DNA from: Micavibrio sp. UBA6212 | GTDB lineage: Bacteria > Pseudomonadota > Alphaproteobacteria > Micavibrionales > Micavibrionaceae | Direction of reading: 5' to 3' | Assembly: GCA_002421905.1 (NCBI GenBank) | Contig: DISK01000010.1 | Location: 66,114 to 130,113 of the forward strand | DNA: 64,000 nucleotides | Shown here: piece by piece, positions 1-8,999 of the stretch | How the letters are laid out: each line of letters opens with the position of its first letter | Numbering within the stretch: the first letter of the stretch is position 1 | Translations under genes and position numbers: made by a program | The notes under the pieces: model-generated | The model's input: only the letters and a program-made list of their open reading frames with translations | What the model was told of the DNA's origin: nothing | Database searches by the model: none

Positions 1-2982
1 CTTGTTCAGTCTGGAGATGCCCCCACGCAATTCTTCAATGGCCTGAGTAAGGTCCCCACGCTCTTGAGACAGCTTGGCAAGGTGTTGTTCAACTTCCTGT
101 GATTCGACATCCGCACGCAGATTGACAGGTCCCATGCCATCACGTTCGCGGATTAAGCGATCACGTTTGCCACGGAGTTTATCAATAGGCTCGGAGTTGA
201 GTTTTTCCAGATCCATCTCCGACGACTGCCACAATTCATCCGGTGTCATCGAGAATTGGTCTTCGATAGATTGACGGATAATCTCAATAGAACCTCCGGC
301 AGCTTCCATGGTGGCCTGAGCTTTCGCACGAGATTCACGAACCTCCATCAATGCACCTTCCGCAACCTTCAGATTGTGACTGGTCTCACTCAAAGTTTTC
401 TCAGCCGTAGCCAAAGCATCTGATGCTTCGTTTTTGGCATTTTCCATTGTTTTAAGATTGTCCAGCAATGCCATGCGTTGTCCCTTGATTTCCTCGGGAC
501 GAGATAGCACTTCATCAAGTTTGGCTTTCATGGAGGCTTCGCGGTCATTCAACTGGGACAGGCGATCCTTCGCGCGAATTGCACGATTATTTAGATTTAC
601 CCGCTCATCCGAAATTACCCGCAGGCGAGCCTCACGACGACGAATGCCCTGTTGGAAAACTTCCAATGTGGCAGATGCTTCGCTCAGCGCCCCTTGTGCC
701 GCAGCCAGCGCTAATTTACGCTGCTCGACTTCCAGATTTTGTTGAGCCAATGCTTCATCGTCAAAAGATTGCATGGAGGTCTGGTGTGTAAAGACTTCAC
801 CGTCAAGACGGGTTTCATCTTCTGACGCAATACTTAAAGCTTCCTCTAGTTTGGCAATTTCCGATTCAGTATGAGAGCGTTTTTCAATAGCACGCTGCAA
901 GTCTGTCCGTTTGTTGGCAAGATTACGTTCGAGAGAACGAACTTCTTGTTCCAAAGACTGAACGGATTGACGGCAAGACTGAACAGATGTCTGAGCTGCT
1001 TGCAATTCTTGTTCAGCGGATTCAAAAGATGATTTTACATCCGGCAGCTGGGCTTGCAATTCTTCCAGGCGGTTTTTATTTTTTAGACGAATAGCGTTGC
1101 GATCCATCGCCTTGGCGCGAATACACAAACCATCCCAACGCCAGTAAGCACCACCACGTGATACAATCGACTGTCCGGCTTTAAGGGATGGTGCCGCAGC
1201 CTCACCCTGAACATCATCTTCGACAAATCCGATATAAGACAAAGCAACTTGCAAGGCATCAGGAGCTTTAATATGTGGACGCAAAGCCTGAACCCCATCG
1301 GGGAAAGACGGAGCATCAGTGGCGGTATTTGATTTCCCTGACCAGACCGCGGGAGCATCACTCTCGGTCGAAGCCATAATTGTGTCGCCCAATGCTTTTG
1401 AAAGAGCCGCTTCGAAACCTTCATCGGCCTTAATTTCATCCAGAACCGGTTTGAATCCAGACTGCGATTCAGATTTAAGAACACTTTCGAGCGCGCTAAC
1501 TTCGGATTGGATTTTAGATAGAGCTTCGCGTGCAGACTGCTGCATTGTCCGTGCGCCATCCAGAGACTGTTGGGCATTTTCCAAAGTTTGACGGGCAGAT
1601 TGATCGGCTTCGCGTTTAACGCTCAACTCAGCATCAAGCGTTTCGATTTCACTGTTCAACCCGTCAACTGGGGCCGCAGCTTCCTGCTGGGCACGTTTTT
1701 GTTCGATTTGTTGTTGAAGTGATACAATCCGGGACTTAACTGAATTGAGACGGTTCTGATCTTGAGCCAGTTGGCTTTCCAATGTGGCGCGGGTTGCTTT
1801 GAGGCTTGCTGCCTTTTCCAAAGTTGCCTGATAGTTTTCCTGCAACCTCATAACATCAAGTTCTTTTTCTCCACGCTCATTGGTTAGGCGTGTGATTTCT
1901 TCCTCGGTATTGGATTGAACTTGAAGTTCTCTTTCCTCTGCATCAAGTTTTTCAAGAGTAGATATACTCTCGTTGGCAGATTGTTCTTCGTGCGCGCGAT
2001 CATTGGCAATATGAGCCAACCCTTGGCGTGCTTCTTCAATTTGTATGGTGACGCGTTGTTCTTCGTCATCCAGACGCCGTAATTCAAAATTTTGTACTTG
2101 CCACGCCGCCGCTGTTTCAGCCTGTTTTTCACGGAGAGGGGGCAGGGCTTCGCTTTGCTCAATTTGTATCCGGTTCAATTCGGCAACACGAGTCATGCGT
2201 TCAGCAACAAGACCTTCGGATTCATTAAATTCTTGCTCTGCTTCCGACTTCAAAGTCCGCGCAATCATCCATTCGGCCAAGGCCAGCTTTGTTTCAAGTT
2301 CCTTGATTTCGGCGCTGATATTCTTATAACGCGTCGCCTGACGGCTTTGGCGTTTTAGAGAGTCCAATTGGGTTTCCAAACCAGCAACAACATCTTGTAA
2401 GCGGGCAAGGTTGGCATCTGCCGCCTTCAAGCGAAGCTCTGCTTCATGACGACGAACATAGAGGCCAGAGACACCAGCAGACTCTTCAAGAACCTGACGA
2501 CGTTCGGCTGGTTTGGCATTGATAATAGCTGCAATCCGCCCTTGGGACACAATCGCTGCCGAATGAGCGCCAATCGCCATGTCGGCAAACAGCATTTGGA
2601 CATCACGAGCGCGAACGGGTTTGCTATTCACATAGTAACTCGAGCCCATATCACGTTCAATGCGACGAACGACTTCAATTTCATCTGTATTGTTGAATAG
2701 AGCAGGGGCAGTGCGTCCACGGTTATCCAGAACGACAGAAACTTCAGCAGAATTGCGTGCGGGGCGGCTGCTCGTTCCATTAAAAATGACATCGTCCATA
2801 CCTGACCCACGCAAACGCTTGGCAGATGTTTCCCCCATCACCCAAGAAAGGGCTTCGACAAGATTCGATTTTCCACATCCGTTTGGCCCGACAATCCCAG
2901 TCAGACCCGGCCCAATATCCAGATCGGACTTCTCGACGAAAGATTTGAACCCATGAAGGCGGAGGCGGCTAAAATTCGACAT
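1..2982 (-). CDS. smc: Chromosome segregation ATPase SMC (C-terminal end outside window)
   Basis: The reading frame stays open for 994 codons from the ATG at 2982 to the window edge. The N-terminus is an ABC-type ATPase head: it contains GFKSF, a Walker A GPNGCGKSN near residue 33, and the conserved VSQGRI segment. Two long heptad-rich coiled coils (about residues 170-480 and 650-990) flank a short hinge near residues 500-640. The Walker B and C-signature half of the head lies beyond the edge. SMC dimers with kleisin partners organise and segregate chromosomes. The gene follows the DsbA-type gene after a 26-bp gap, a pairing frequent in alphaproteobacteria. Identification is secure. Confidence 0.96.
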   Translation of the reverse strand, partial: MSNFSRLRLHGFKSFVEKSDLDIGPGLTGIVGPNGCGKSNLVEALSWVMGETSAKRLRGSGMDDVIFNGTSSRPARNSAEVSVVLDNRGRTAPALFNNTDEIEVVRRIERDMGSSYYVNSKPVRARDVQMLFADMAIGAHSAAIVSQGRIAAIINAKPAERRQVLEESAGVSGLYVRRHEAELRLKAADANLARLQDVVAGLETQLDSLKRQSRQATRYKNISAEIKELETKLALAEWMIARTLKSEAEQEFNESEGLVAERMTRVAELNRIQIEQSEALPPLREKQAETAAAWQVQNFELRRLDDEEQRVTIQIEEARQGLAHIANDRAHEEQSANESISTLEKLDAEERELQVQSNTEEEITRLTNERGEKELDVMRLQENYQATLEKAASLKATRATLESQLAQDQNRLNSVKSRIVSLQQQIEQKRAQQEAAAPVDGLNSEIETLDAELSVKREADQSARQTLENAQQSLDGARTMQQSAREALSKIQSEVSALESVLKSESQSGFKPVLDEIKADEGFEAALSKALGDTIMASTESDAPAVWSGKSNTATDAPSFPDGVQALRPHIKAPDALQVALSYIGFVEDDVQGEAAAPSLKAGQSIVSRGGAYWRWDGLCIRAKAMDRNAIRLKNKNRLEELQAQLPDVKSSFESAEQELQAAQTSVQSCRQSVQSLEQEVRSLERNLANKRTDLQRAIEKRSHTESEIAKLEEALSIASEDETRLDGEVFTHQTSMQSFDDEALAQQNLEVEQRKLALAAAQGALSEASATLEVFQQGIRRREARLRVISDERVNLNNRAIRAKDRLSQLNDREASMKAKLDEVLSRPEEIKGQRMALLDNLKTMENAKNEASDALATAEKTLSETSHNLKVAEGALMEVRESRAKAQATMEAAGGSIEIIRQSIEDQFSMTPDELWQSSEMDLEKLNSEPIDKLRGKRDRLIRERDGMGPVNLRADVESQEVEQHLAKLSQERGDLTQAIEELRGGISRLNK

Positions 2983-3008
2983 CTATAATCAAAACCCTGT
3001 TCTGGTGT

Positions 3009-3857
3009 TTACTCTTCTTGTTTTGTAGCCTCTTCTCCAAGCAATTCATTAAAAGTTGCTTCAAAGAAAGAAACTGGCTGGTGTCCAACAATCATCTTCT
3101 CTCCACCATTCACAACGAAGCTTGGTGTAGATGATATACTGAATTTATCGTGAGCGGCTTGCATGTCACCAATAATGCGTTTTTCGAGACTTGTATTATT
3201 GATACAGGCGTTGATTTGATCTTCGCCTAGACCTGCAAACTTGGCATATTGAACCAGTTTGTCTTTGTAATCTGATTCATATGCCCATTTATCTTGCTGT
3301 TCCAGCAACAATCCCATAAAGCTGACAAACTTATCGGCAGGCATACAACGTAAAACTTGTGATGCGATGACCGCTGGCTGATTTAACGGATATTCCTTAA
3401 AGATGATCTGAACTTTTCCAGTATCAATAAATTTTTTCTGAATCTCTTTTAAGTCCGTATTGTGGAATGTGGCACAATGACCACAAGTCAAAGATGAATA
3501 TTCAACAACTTTGATTGGGGCATCATCACTTCCCAGTTTACGATCTCCCATCATCTCTTGGGTGGCTTCATCACCAGCATCTTCTGCTATGGGATATCTT
3601 CCAGCGTCCACTATCGGAAGAGTTTTTGTTTCAACAACAATTTCATCTTTGGTAATTGCTTCTTCAGTAGCTTGAGGTTCTGGCTGAGGAGGGACAGAGC
3701 TGTCTGTACTCTCTTCTACCGAGGTTTGTTCAGCAGAAATGACCTCGGAATCAGGTGGTGTTGTTTTTACCCCCACAACGAGATAGAGAACGACCGCTAT
3801 CACTGCAACAAGAACAGCAATCCCCAAAATTTTTGGTGTATTATTTTCTTTAGACAT
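3009..3857 (-). CDS. DsbA-type thiol:disulfide oxidoreductase, membrane-anchored
   Basis: This 282-residue protein has an uncleaved-looking signal anchor (residues 9-30), a Glu/Pro-rich tether to about residue 100, and a thioredoxin fold. The active site is CGHC (C125-C128), and a cis-proline loop reads STPSF near residue 245. DsbA-fold proteins with this layout oxidise or isomerise periplasmic disulfides; which reaction this one performs cannot be read from sequence. It probably shares a transcript with smc, whose start lies 26 bp downstream. The start is supported by the hydrophobic anchor immediately after MSKENNTPK. Confidence 0.9.
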   Translation of the reverse strand: MSKENNTPKILGIAVLVAVIAVVLYLVVGVKTTPPDSEVISAEQTSVEESTDSSVPPQPEPQATEEAITKDEIVVETKTLPIVDAGRYPIAEDAGDEATQEMMGDRKLGSDDAPIKVVEYSSLTCGHCATFHNTDLKEIQKKFIDTGKVQIIFKEYPLNQPAVIASQVLRCMPADKFVSFMGLLLEQQDKWAYESDYKDKLVQYAKFAGLGEDQINACINNTSLEKRIIGDMQAAHDKFSISSTPSFVVNGGEKMIVGHQPVSFFEATFNELLGEEATKQEE

Positions 3858-4053
3858 GAAACAACTCTCTCCTCACGCTTGCGTGATTTTCATAAACTTG
3901 GGGTATACCCCATTAAACACTAATGTTCCAAGAAATTAATTCGATTTTATGCCTTGTCAAACCCAAATTTTCAAACAAAACCAAGCTGTAGCACAGCCTT
4001 ATCCACATACTTCTGATGTTTGCACAATGACTAAAGAGAAGATTTTTTTGCTC
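3858..4053 (-). promoter_or_regulatory. Upstream region of the dsbA-type gene, with GGGGTATACCCC palindrome
   Basis: This is a 196-bp gene-free stretch between the OmpA-domain gene stop and the oxidoreductase start. On the minus strand it holds a TTGACA hexamer (plus-strand 3955-3960) followed 16 bp later by TAATTT, a weak promoter candidate. A perfect 12-bp palindrome GGGGTATACCCC lies at 3900-3911, about 43 bp before the ATG, and a short hairpin TCACGC/GCGTGA lies nearer the start. An isolated TTATCCACA is at 3999-4007. The palindrome may be an operator in the leader; no regulator is visible nearby. Confidence 0.4.
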
Positions 4054-5202
4054 TTATTGACCTATAAATGCCAAATCAATGCGGTCTTTAGGCTCTTCGG
4101 TGGTTTTATCACTCAAGGCTCTGACATCAATTCGGGTAGGCTTAACCCCATTTTCCAGAAGATATGAGCGGGCTGATAACGCACGGGATAAAGAAATGCG
4201 TCTCGAAGAGCTCTCCGACCCATCGGTCCTGCTCGCATAAGCAAGAATTTCAAGACGAAGGTTCTGATTTTTCAAAAGACGGGCAACAACTTGATCTTTT
4301 AAGAGATCCTTTTGGTCCTGACCCAACACTGCAGTTCCAATCCCAAATGCCAGACTAAACTGGTTCATATCCTCTACAGGCAAGGGATTATCGGGAATAT
4401 CTATCCCCATGGCCTGACGAACCTCATCCTTATCCTTAACCATATGACGAGTGAGCGCATCATCCATTAGGCGCTCTCCTATACTAGGTTTTTCAACTTT
4501 ATCAAGTTGAAGGGGAGGTAGATTTACCATATCTGGAAGGGGATTTGCATCCACTTTAACAGAAGGCACTGCAGGCATTGTTTTGGAGGTTGAAGGCTTA
4601 TAGGCCTTGCTCGGTGGAGACATAGTAACAGGGCCCACCTCCTTATGTGCAGCTCTCTCTATTGGTCGAGCCGCAACCGGCACATCCCTTACAGGAGGAT
4701 TAACTTCCGAAAGTGCCAGTAGCCCTAAAGGTTTTTTGGGGGGGGTAGGAGGGGGCATTTCTCCTTCATTTGATGTCTCCACCTTATGATCTGGGAACGG
4801 CAGTAATTTATCGCTAGACTCGCTTTGAATAGTCTGTGCCGGAACGGGAACGGGTAAAGGGTTGCTGCTGGGCTCCGTTTTCATAGAAGGACGTTGCAAT
4901 GTCAGTACATGGTGGTTTTCGACAGGGTGGTTGAGCAAGTCTTTGACATTAGGTTCTGTCAGTTTCGGCTGCTCAGGTGGTTTAATCTCCTGTGTAGCTT
5001 GCTTCAAAGTATGGGCAGGAGCGACTTTTTGTGCTGCAGTCCCACCAAACATAGGGGGAGGTTGGTAATTTTCCAGATTTTGTAGGACAGAACGATCAAT
5101 TTCGACGGTAGCTTTGCCGTATTCTCCAAGATTCTCAGCATGTACAGCAAAGTTTGTACACAGCAGAAAAATCAAAGGGAAAATAGCAAAAAATACTTTC
5201 AT
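4054..5202 (-). CDS. Periplasmic protein with proline-rich stalk and OmpA-like C-terminal domain
   Basis: The 382-residue product starts with a clear signal peptide (MKVFFAIFPLIFLLCT, cleavage likely after AVHA). A long Pro/Lys/Glu-rich low-complexity region follows to about residue 265. The last ~100 residues resemble an OmpA C-terminal domain, including LRLEILAYAS and a series of Ser/Arg-rich helices (SSSRRISLSRALSAR). Such domains bind peptidoglycan non-covalently, so an envelope tether is a reasonable inference. No membrane barrel or lipobox is seen. The start codon directly abuts the stop codon of the upstream phosphatase gene, implying translational coupling. Confidence 0.75.
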   Translation of the reverse strand: MKVFFAIFPLIFLLCTNFAVHAENLGEYGKATVEIDRSVLQNLENYQPPPMFGGTAAQKVAPAHTLKQATQEIKPPEQPKLTEPNVKDLLNHPVENHHVLTLQRPSMKTEPSSNPLPVPVPAQTIQSESSDKLLPFPDHKVETSNEGEMPPPTPPKKPLGLLALSEVNPPVRDVPVAARPIERAAHKEVGPVTMSPPSKAYKPSTSKTMPAVPSVKVDANPLPDMVNLPPLQLDKVEKPSIGERLMDDALTRHMVKDKDEVRQAMGIDIPDNPLPVEDMNQFSLAFGIGTAVLGQDQKDLLKDQVVARLLKNQNLRLEILAYASRTDGSESSSRRISLSRALSARSYLLENGVKPTRIDVRALSDKTTEEPKDRIDLAFIGQ

Positions 5203-6024
5203 CTAAACGCTCTCAAGGATTTTCTTAATAGGTTGCATTAAGTTGGCATTGGCGGCGAGAATACAGTCTCCATATACTGGATTTTTATCTCCTGTTAGGC
5301 TTATAACTGAACCACCAGCTTCTTTGACAATTAATGCCCCGGCGGCAACATCCCAAGGAGATAGCCCATTTTCCCAGAATCCATCAAGTCGTCCTGCTGC
5401 TACATAACATAAATCAAGAGCGGCGGCCCCCATGCGACGAAAACCACTGGTTTTTCCCATCAGGGCGGCGAATTGTTTAGTCATTAATGTCTGCGCATCC
5501 AATGACTTGGAAGCAGCATCTCCACCGCCGATAACAGCCATATCTAGGTCACGACGGGCGGAAACCCTTAAACGGCGTTTTTGCATAAATGCGCCCGAGC
5601 CTTTTTCTGCATGAAAGACTTCGTTTTTGATGGGATCCATTACCAATCCGGCAATCATTTCTCGCCCCATAGCAGTCTGACGTTCAATCCCGATTGAGAT
5701 ATTAAAATGTGGAATGCCATGAAGAAAGTTGGTTGTTCCATCCAAAGGATCAATGATAAAGCGGAATTCCTCTTGCCCGGCGATAGCCCCATCGGCTGCA
5801 ATCTCGCCGCTTTCCTCCAAAAGAAACCCGAAAGTTGGACGTGATTTCTTAAGCTCTTCATACAGGATTTTTTCGGACCTTTTATCGGCGGCGGATACAA
5901 AATTTGCTGGCCCTTTACGAGAGACTTGAAGATGTTCAACTTCCCCGAAATCTCGCACAAGGGATTTGGCGGCTTTTTCTGCAGCACGCAGCATAATGGT
6001 CAAATTGGGCGATAAATTAGACAT
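5203..6024 (-). CDS. Inositol monophosphatase family protein (SuhB/CysQ-like)
   Basis: This 273-residue protein carries the Li-sensitive phosphatase motifs: a metal-binding Glu pair in LLEESGE (about residue 69), DPLDGTTNF (about residue 93), and the C-terminal WDVAAGALIVKEAGG. These coordinate the Mg2+ ions that hydrolyse sugar or nucleotide phosphates. Substrate could be inositol-1-phosphate or a related phosphate such as PAP; motif inspection cannot decide. The gene is the first of a minus-strand run (phosphatase, OmpA-domain protein, then DsbA and SMC) and ends exactly where the next gene begins. Confidence 0.9.
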   Translation of the reverse strand: MSNLSPNLTIMLRAAEKAAKSLVRDFGEVEHLQVSRKGPANFVSAADKRSEKILYEELKKSRPTFGFLLEESGEIAADGAIAGQEEFRFIIDPLDGTTNFLHGIPHFNISIGIERQTAMGREMIAGLVMDPIKNEVFHAEKGSGAFMQKRRLRVSARRDLDMAVIGGGDAASKSLDAQTLMTKQFAALMGKTSGFRRMGAAALDLCYVAAGRLDGFWENGLSPWDVAAGALIVKEAGGSVISLTGDKNPVYGDCILAANANLMQPIKKILESV

Positions 6025-6064
6025 TCTCGGGGTTCTCTTCTATTTACAATGTGAATATTTTGGC

Positions 6065-6577
6065 TCAGCCAGAGGTTCGATTAAATTTCGAACGCTCCTT
6101 CCTTAGTACGCTTTGACCTAGTTTTTCAAGACGTTTCCTTATATCTTCATCTTCAATCTCTTCTAAAACCCCATCCAAACGTCTTAATTCTTCTTGGGAG
6201 GGGGGCTCATTTCGCGGTTTCTCATATCCATAATCTCCAGAATTGACACTATTGGTGGCTATATGGACAAAACGGATCGAAGTAATCCATTTTTCCCCGT
6301 AGAGTTGGTTCAGCCGCTCTAGAATCAAGTCTTTTTGATAATGAAGTGCCGCGGCATCGGCACTGCTGGCGCCAATATCAAGGGAGGCTTGAGGCTTTTC
6401 TCCTTTGGTTTTTGGCTTACGGTAGTGTATTTTGACTGGCTGGGTCTTGTTTGCCATCTCCATGCCGACAATGTCGGCCCATTGTGACAAGATACGACCC
6501 AATGCCACAAATTTCCGGCTGAATGCTTCAGACGTCAAACGGGAAACCGAAACGGCGAGGGGGCGTAAATCCGACAT
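6065..6577 (-). CDS. DUF721 (DciA-like) protein
   Basis: From the ATG at 6577 the product is 170 residues, starting MSDLRPLAVSVSRL. It has the DUF721 pattern: an N-terminal helical part with LSQWADIVG, then a short beta region ending in a charged tail. DUF721 includes DciA, a factor linked to replicative helicase loading in bacteria lacking DnaC; function here is inferred from family only. A longer frame reaches 6670 but would overlap mutY on the other strand, so the 6577 start is preferred. It diverges from mutY with about 20 bp between starts, as in many alphaproteobacteria. Confidence 0.8.
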   Translation of the reverse strand: MSDLRPLAVSVSRLTSEAFSRKFVALGRILSQWADIVGMEMANKTQPVKIHYRKPKTKGEKPQASLDIGASSADAAALHYQKDLILERLNQLYGEKWITSIRFVHIATNSVNSGDYGYEKPRNEPPSQEELRRLDGVLEEIEDEDIRKRLEKLGQSVLRKERSKFNRTSG

Positions 6578-6598
6578 AACACATGTTGTAACTCTGTA

Positions 6599-7687
6599 AT
6601 GAAAAAAAGTCACGTTTTTGAATGGAATAACTCTGCCTTTCAGCAAAAGGTTCTGGCGTGGTATGACCAAAACCGCAGAATTTTACCGTGGAGAGCCAAA
6701 AAAAATTCCAAACCCTCCCCATACCATGTCTGGCTTTCTGAAGTCATGTTGCAGCAAACAACGGTTCCTGCAGTAAAAAAATACTTCGAGAGGTTTACTT
6801 CCCTGTGGCCCACGATTCATGATCTGGCCAATAGCCCTCCTGATGCTGTTATGCAGGAATGGGCGGGGTTGGGCTACTATGCTCGCGCCCGAAATCTGAT
6901 TAAATGTGCAGGAATTGTCTCCGCCGACCTAAATGGAAAATTCCCTGAAACTGAAAAAGATCTGAAGCTTTTGCCTGGTATTGGTCCCTATACGGCAGCA
7001 GCCATTTCGTCCATTGCGTTCGGAAATAATTCTGTGGTTGTTGATGGAAATGTTGAGCGTATTGCCTCTCGGGTATTCATGGTAGATAACCCGATGCCCT
7101 TGGCTAAAAAAGAAATTCACGCCTTGGCAAAACATTTTTATGAAGGTATTACAAGCAAAAGGGCTGGCGATATGCCGCAGGCTCTCATGGATATTGGAGC
7201 CACAGTCTGTACCCCAAAATCTCCTAAATGTGAAATATGCCCCATATCTGATCTGTGTACAGTGAAGCAACGTAACGAAAATCCAAATTTGTATCCGCGT
7301 AAACTGCCTAAAGCGAAAAAACCTCATAGGGAAGGAAAGGTATATTGGTTAGAGACCGAGGCAAAACAGATACTTATTGAAAAAAGATCCGACGAGCGGA
7401 TGCTTGGTTGGATGTTTGGGTTTCCGGGGACCAGCTGGGATGGAGTCGGAAATGATTTCACCGCTCCTGATATTGACTGGGATATGGTAGGAGATGTTAC
7501 GCATATCTTTACGCATTTCTCTTTGAAATTGGAAGTTTTGCGAGGTAGAATGCCTGTAGGTAAGGTAAAATTAAATAAAAATCAGTACCTTATTGATATA
7601 ACTGAAGTAGAAAATGTTGGTTTTCCAAGTTTATACAAAAAGGTTCTTAAACTGGCCCTGCCAGCTCGGAATATGGATCCGGAATAG
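6599..7687 (+). CDS. mutY: Adenine DNA glycosylase MutY
   Basis: MutY removes adenine mispaired with 8-oxoguanine. The 362-residue protein shows the catalytic Glu (E48 in WLSEVMLQQT), a helix-hairpin-helix LPGIGPYTAAA (about residue 125), the catalytic Asp (D149 in VDGNVERIASRVF), and a [4Fe-4S] cluster motif C204-X6-C211-X2-C214-X5-C220. A C-terminal Nudix-like 8-oxoG recognition domain spans about residues 235-350. The start lies about 20 bp from the divergent DUF721 start, and no strong ribosome-binding site is visible. The MutT-type gene at 20953 would act in the same oxidative-damage pathway. Confidence 0.96.
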   Translation: MKKSHVFEWNNSAFQQKVLAWYDQNRRILPWRAKKNSKPSPYHVWLSEVMLQQTTVPAVKKYFERFTSLWPTIHDLANSPPDAVMQEWAGLGYYARARNLIKCAGIVSADLNGKFPETEKDLKLLPGIGPYTAAAISSIAFGNNSVVVDGNVERIASRVFMVDNPMPLAKKEIHALAKHFYEGITSKRAGDMPQALMDIGATVCTPKSPKCEICPISDLCTVKQRNENPNLYPRKLPKAKKPHREGKVYWLETEAKQILIEKRSDERMLGWMFGFPGTSWDGVGNDFTAPDIDWDMVGDVTHIFTHFSLKLEVLRGRMPVGKVKLNKNQYLIDITEVENVGFPSLYKKVLKLALPARNMDPE

Positions 7688-7718
7688 CAGGGCATAACAC
7701 CTATAAGGTATTATAAAG

Positions 7719-8609
7719 ATGTCTGTTACCAAGAAAGTTGGCTTGCTTTCTCCTTATTTTATTTTCGCACTGGCGATCATTTTCTTTGCTCAGGCTGTTT
7801 TTGCCCAAGATGGGCTGGAGACGAGCCCTAAGCCCCCAGAGTCGTCTCCAAAAGCTGAAGTCTCCAAATCAACAGAAGTCCTACAAAATATTCTCCAGAA
7901 ACAAACAGGGGAAGAAGAAGCAAAAGATAAAAAATTAGCGGTAGTTCGCTATGTTCCTGCTACTCCTCAGAATATTGTTCGTCTAATGTGGGCGCTGGGC
8001 GCATATAATCTAAATGACACTGCTGCAGTTAACAATTATATTCATCGAACGGAATGCTATCTTTACGAAAAGTATTATAACGATGAATTTGAGTGGAGAA
8101 AAGTTCAAGTAGCAACTATCTCGTACTTGAAAAAATATGCGGAAGGTTTTTCCAACTACATTGAAATTATTCAACCCGTGCAAATTGGTCGTTATGACTT
8201 TGATTTACAAGGGTTCTCTATTAGAAATGAAAATGAATTATATAACATGACGGCAATTCAGATTTCTGATTCAAAGGGAGTTTACACAAATTGCAATTTC
8301 CCTGCTGAAGCCCCTAGGTTTACCACGGCAGCAATTGTTAAACTGAAAAATCCTATTAATATTGACTTTATTCGAGTTCCTCATGCGCTTGCAAAAGAAT
8401 ATATTCGCTTTTTAGAAGAAAAACATGGTCGCTTGATTGCAAATAAGGAGGTCTTTTTTAGGTATAGAATCCGTATCGACAGATTTTCAAACTATGAGTC
8501 GTTGAGAAATCTGGGGGATGCTCTGGTTTTTTCCGGTAAGGTCATGCAAATAGATGTCTATGCAGATCAGGAAATGTTCCTGCCTTTATTCTCTCAAAAA
8601 TTTGATTAG
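7719..8609 (+). CDS. Secreted protein of unknown function
   Basis: I cannot name this 296-residue protein. It has a signal peptide (hydrophobic stretch about residues 9-29 ending AQAVFAQ, cleavage likely after FAQ) and a Pro/Ser/Lys-rich linker to about residue 68. A mixed globular domain follows, rich in Tyr, Phe, Asn and Arg, from VVRYVPATPQNIVRLM to the C-terminus. There are three scattered cysteines, no membrane segment after the signal, and no lipobox. It follows mutY after 31 bp and runs convergently into folB. A DUF4852-type assignment came to mind but I cannot support it from motifs. Confidence 0.7.
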   Translation: MSVTKKVGLLSPYFIFALAIIFFAQAVFAQDGLETSPKPPESSPKAEVSKSTEVLQNILQKQTGEEEAKDKKLAVVRYVPATPQNIVRLMWALGAYNLNDTAAVNNYIHRTECYLYEKYYNDEFEWRKVQVATISYLKKYAEGFSNYIEIIQPVQIGRYDFDLQGFSIRNENELYNMTAIQISDSKGVYTNCNFPAEAPRFTTAAIVKLKNPINIDFIRVPHALAKEYIRFLEEKHGRLIANKEVFFRYRIRIDRFSNYESLRNLGDALVFSGKVMQIDVYADQEMFLPLFSQKFD

Positions 8610-8622
8610 CATATTATGCAGT

Positions 8623-8997
8623 TTATGCAGTTAAGTTGGATGCTGTTCTGATAATGCGTGCGCCTACAATTCCCTCAGTGTATATATCGAGTTTCTCAAC
8701 AGCAACCTCGACGCAGAAAACTTTCACATCATTCAGGCAATATTGGGCAAGATGTTCGGCGAGAGTTTCTACCAGTTCATGGTGGACGTCTGCAAGACGT
8801 CTGATCTCCTTTACAACTCCCTCGTATGAGGCTGTATCCTCAATACAGTCATGAGGAACTCTAAAATGATCCAGTTCCATACTAATGGAGACGCAAATTC
8901 TTTGTGGAGAGAGGTGCTCACTTTCATAAATGCCAATCCGCGCGGGAAGTATAAAATCCCGCACGGTAACAAATGTTTTATTGGCTTCGCTGCGCAT
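8623..8997 (-). CDS. folB: Dihydroneopterin aldolase
   Basis: This 124-residue protein matches FolB in length and pattern. The N-terminal VRDFILPARIGIYESEHLSPQRI holds the conserved IG-(I/V)-(Y/H)-E motif, the middle has DTASYEGVV, and the C-terminal half has LVETLAEHLA and VAVEKLD. FolB converts 7,8-dihydroneopterin to 6-hydroxymethyl-dihydropterin in folate synthesis. Its start lies 2 bp behind the ccrM stop, so it is probably co-transcribed with the methyltransferase. The convergent secreted-protein gene ends 13 bp away. Confidence 0.88.
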   Translation of the reverse strand: MRSEANKTFVTVRDFILPARIGIYESEHLSPQRICVSISMELDHFRVPHDCIEDTASYEGVVKEIRRLADVHHELVETLAEHLAQYCLNDVKVFCVEVAVEKLDIYTEGIVGARIIRTASNLTA

Positions 8998-8999
8998 CT

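Noticed and set aside
74..2358. Several plus-strand open frames antisense to smc
   Set aside because: They are short, Ser/Arg-rich shadows of the long coiled-coil coding frame with no ribosome-binding sites or domains.
3999..4007. Perfect DnaA-box 9-mer TTATCCACA, also at 39594-39602, as a sign of oriC
   Set aside because: Two isolated 9-mers in 64 kb are near chance expectation; no cluster, AT-rich unwinding element or typical origin gene neighbours are present.
8610..8636. Direct repeat TTATGCAG between the secreted protein gene and folB
   Set aside because: Two 8-bp copies in a short AT-rich gap are too weak to assign a function.
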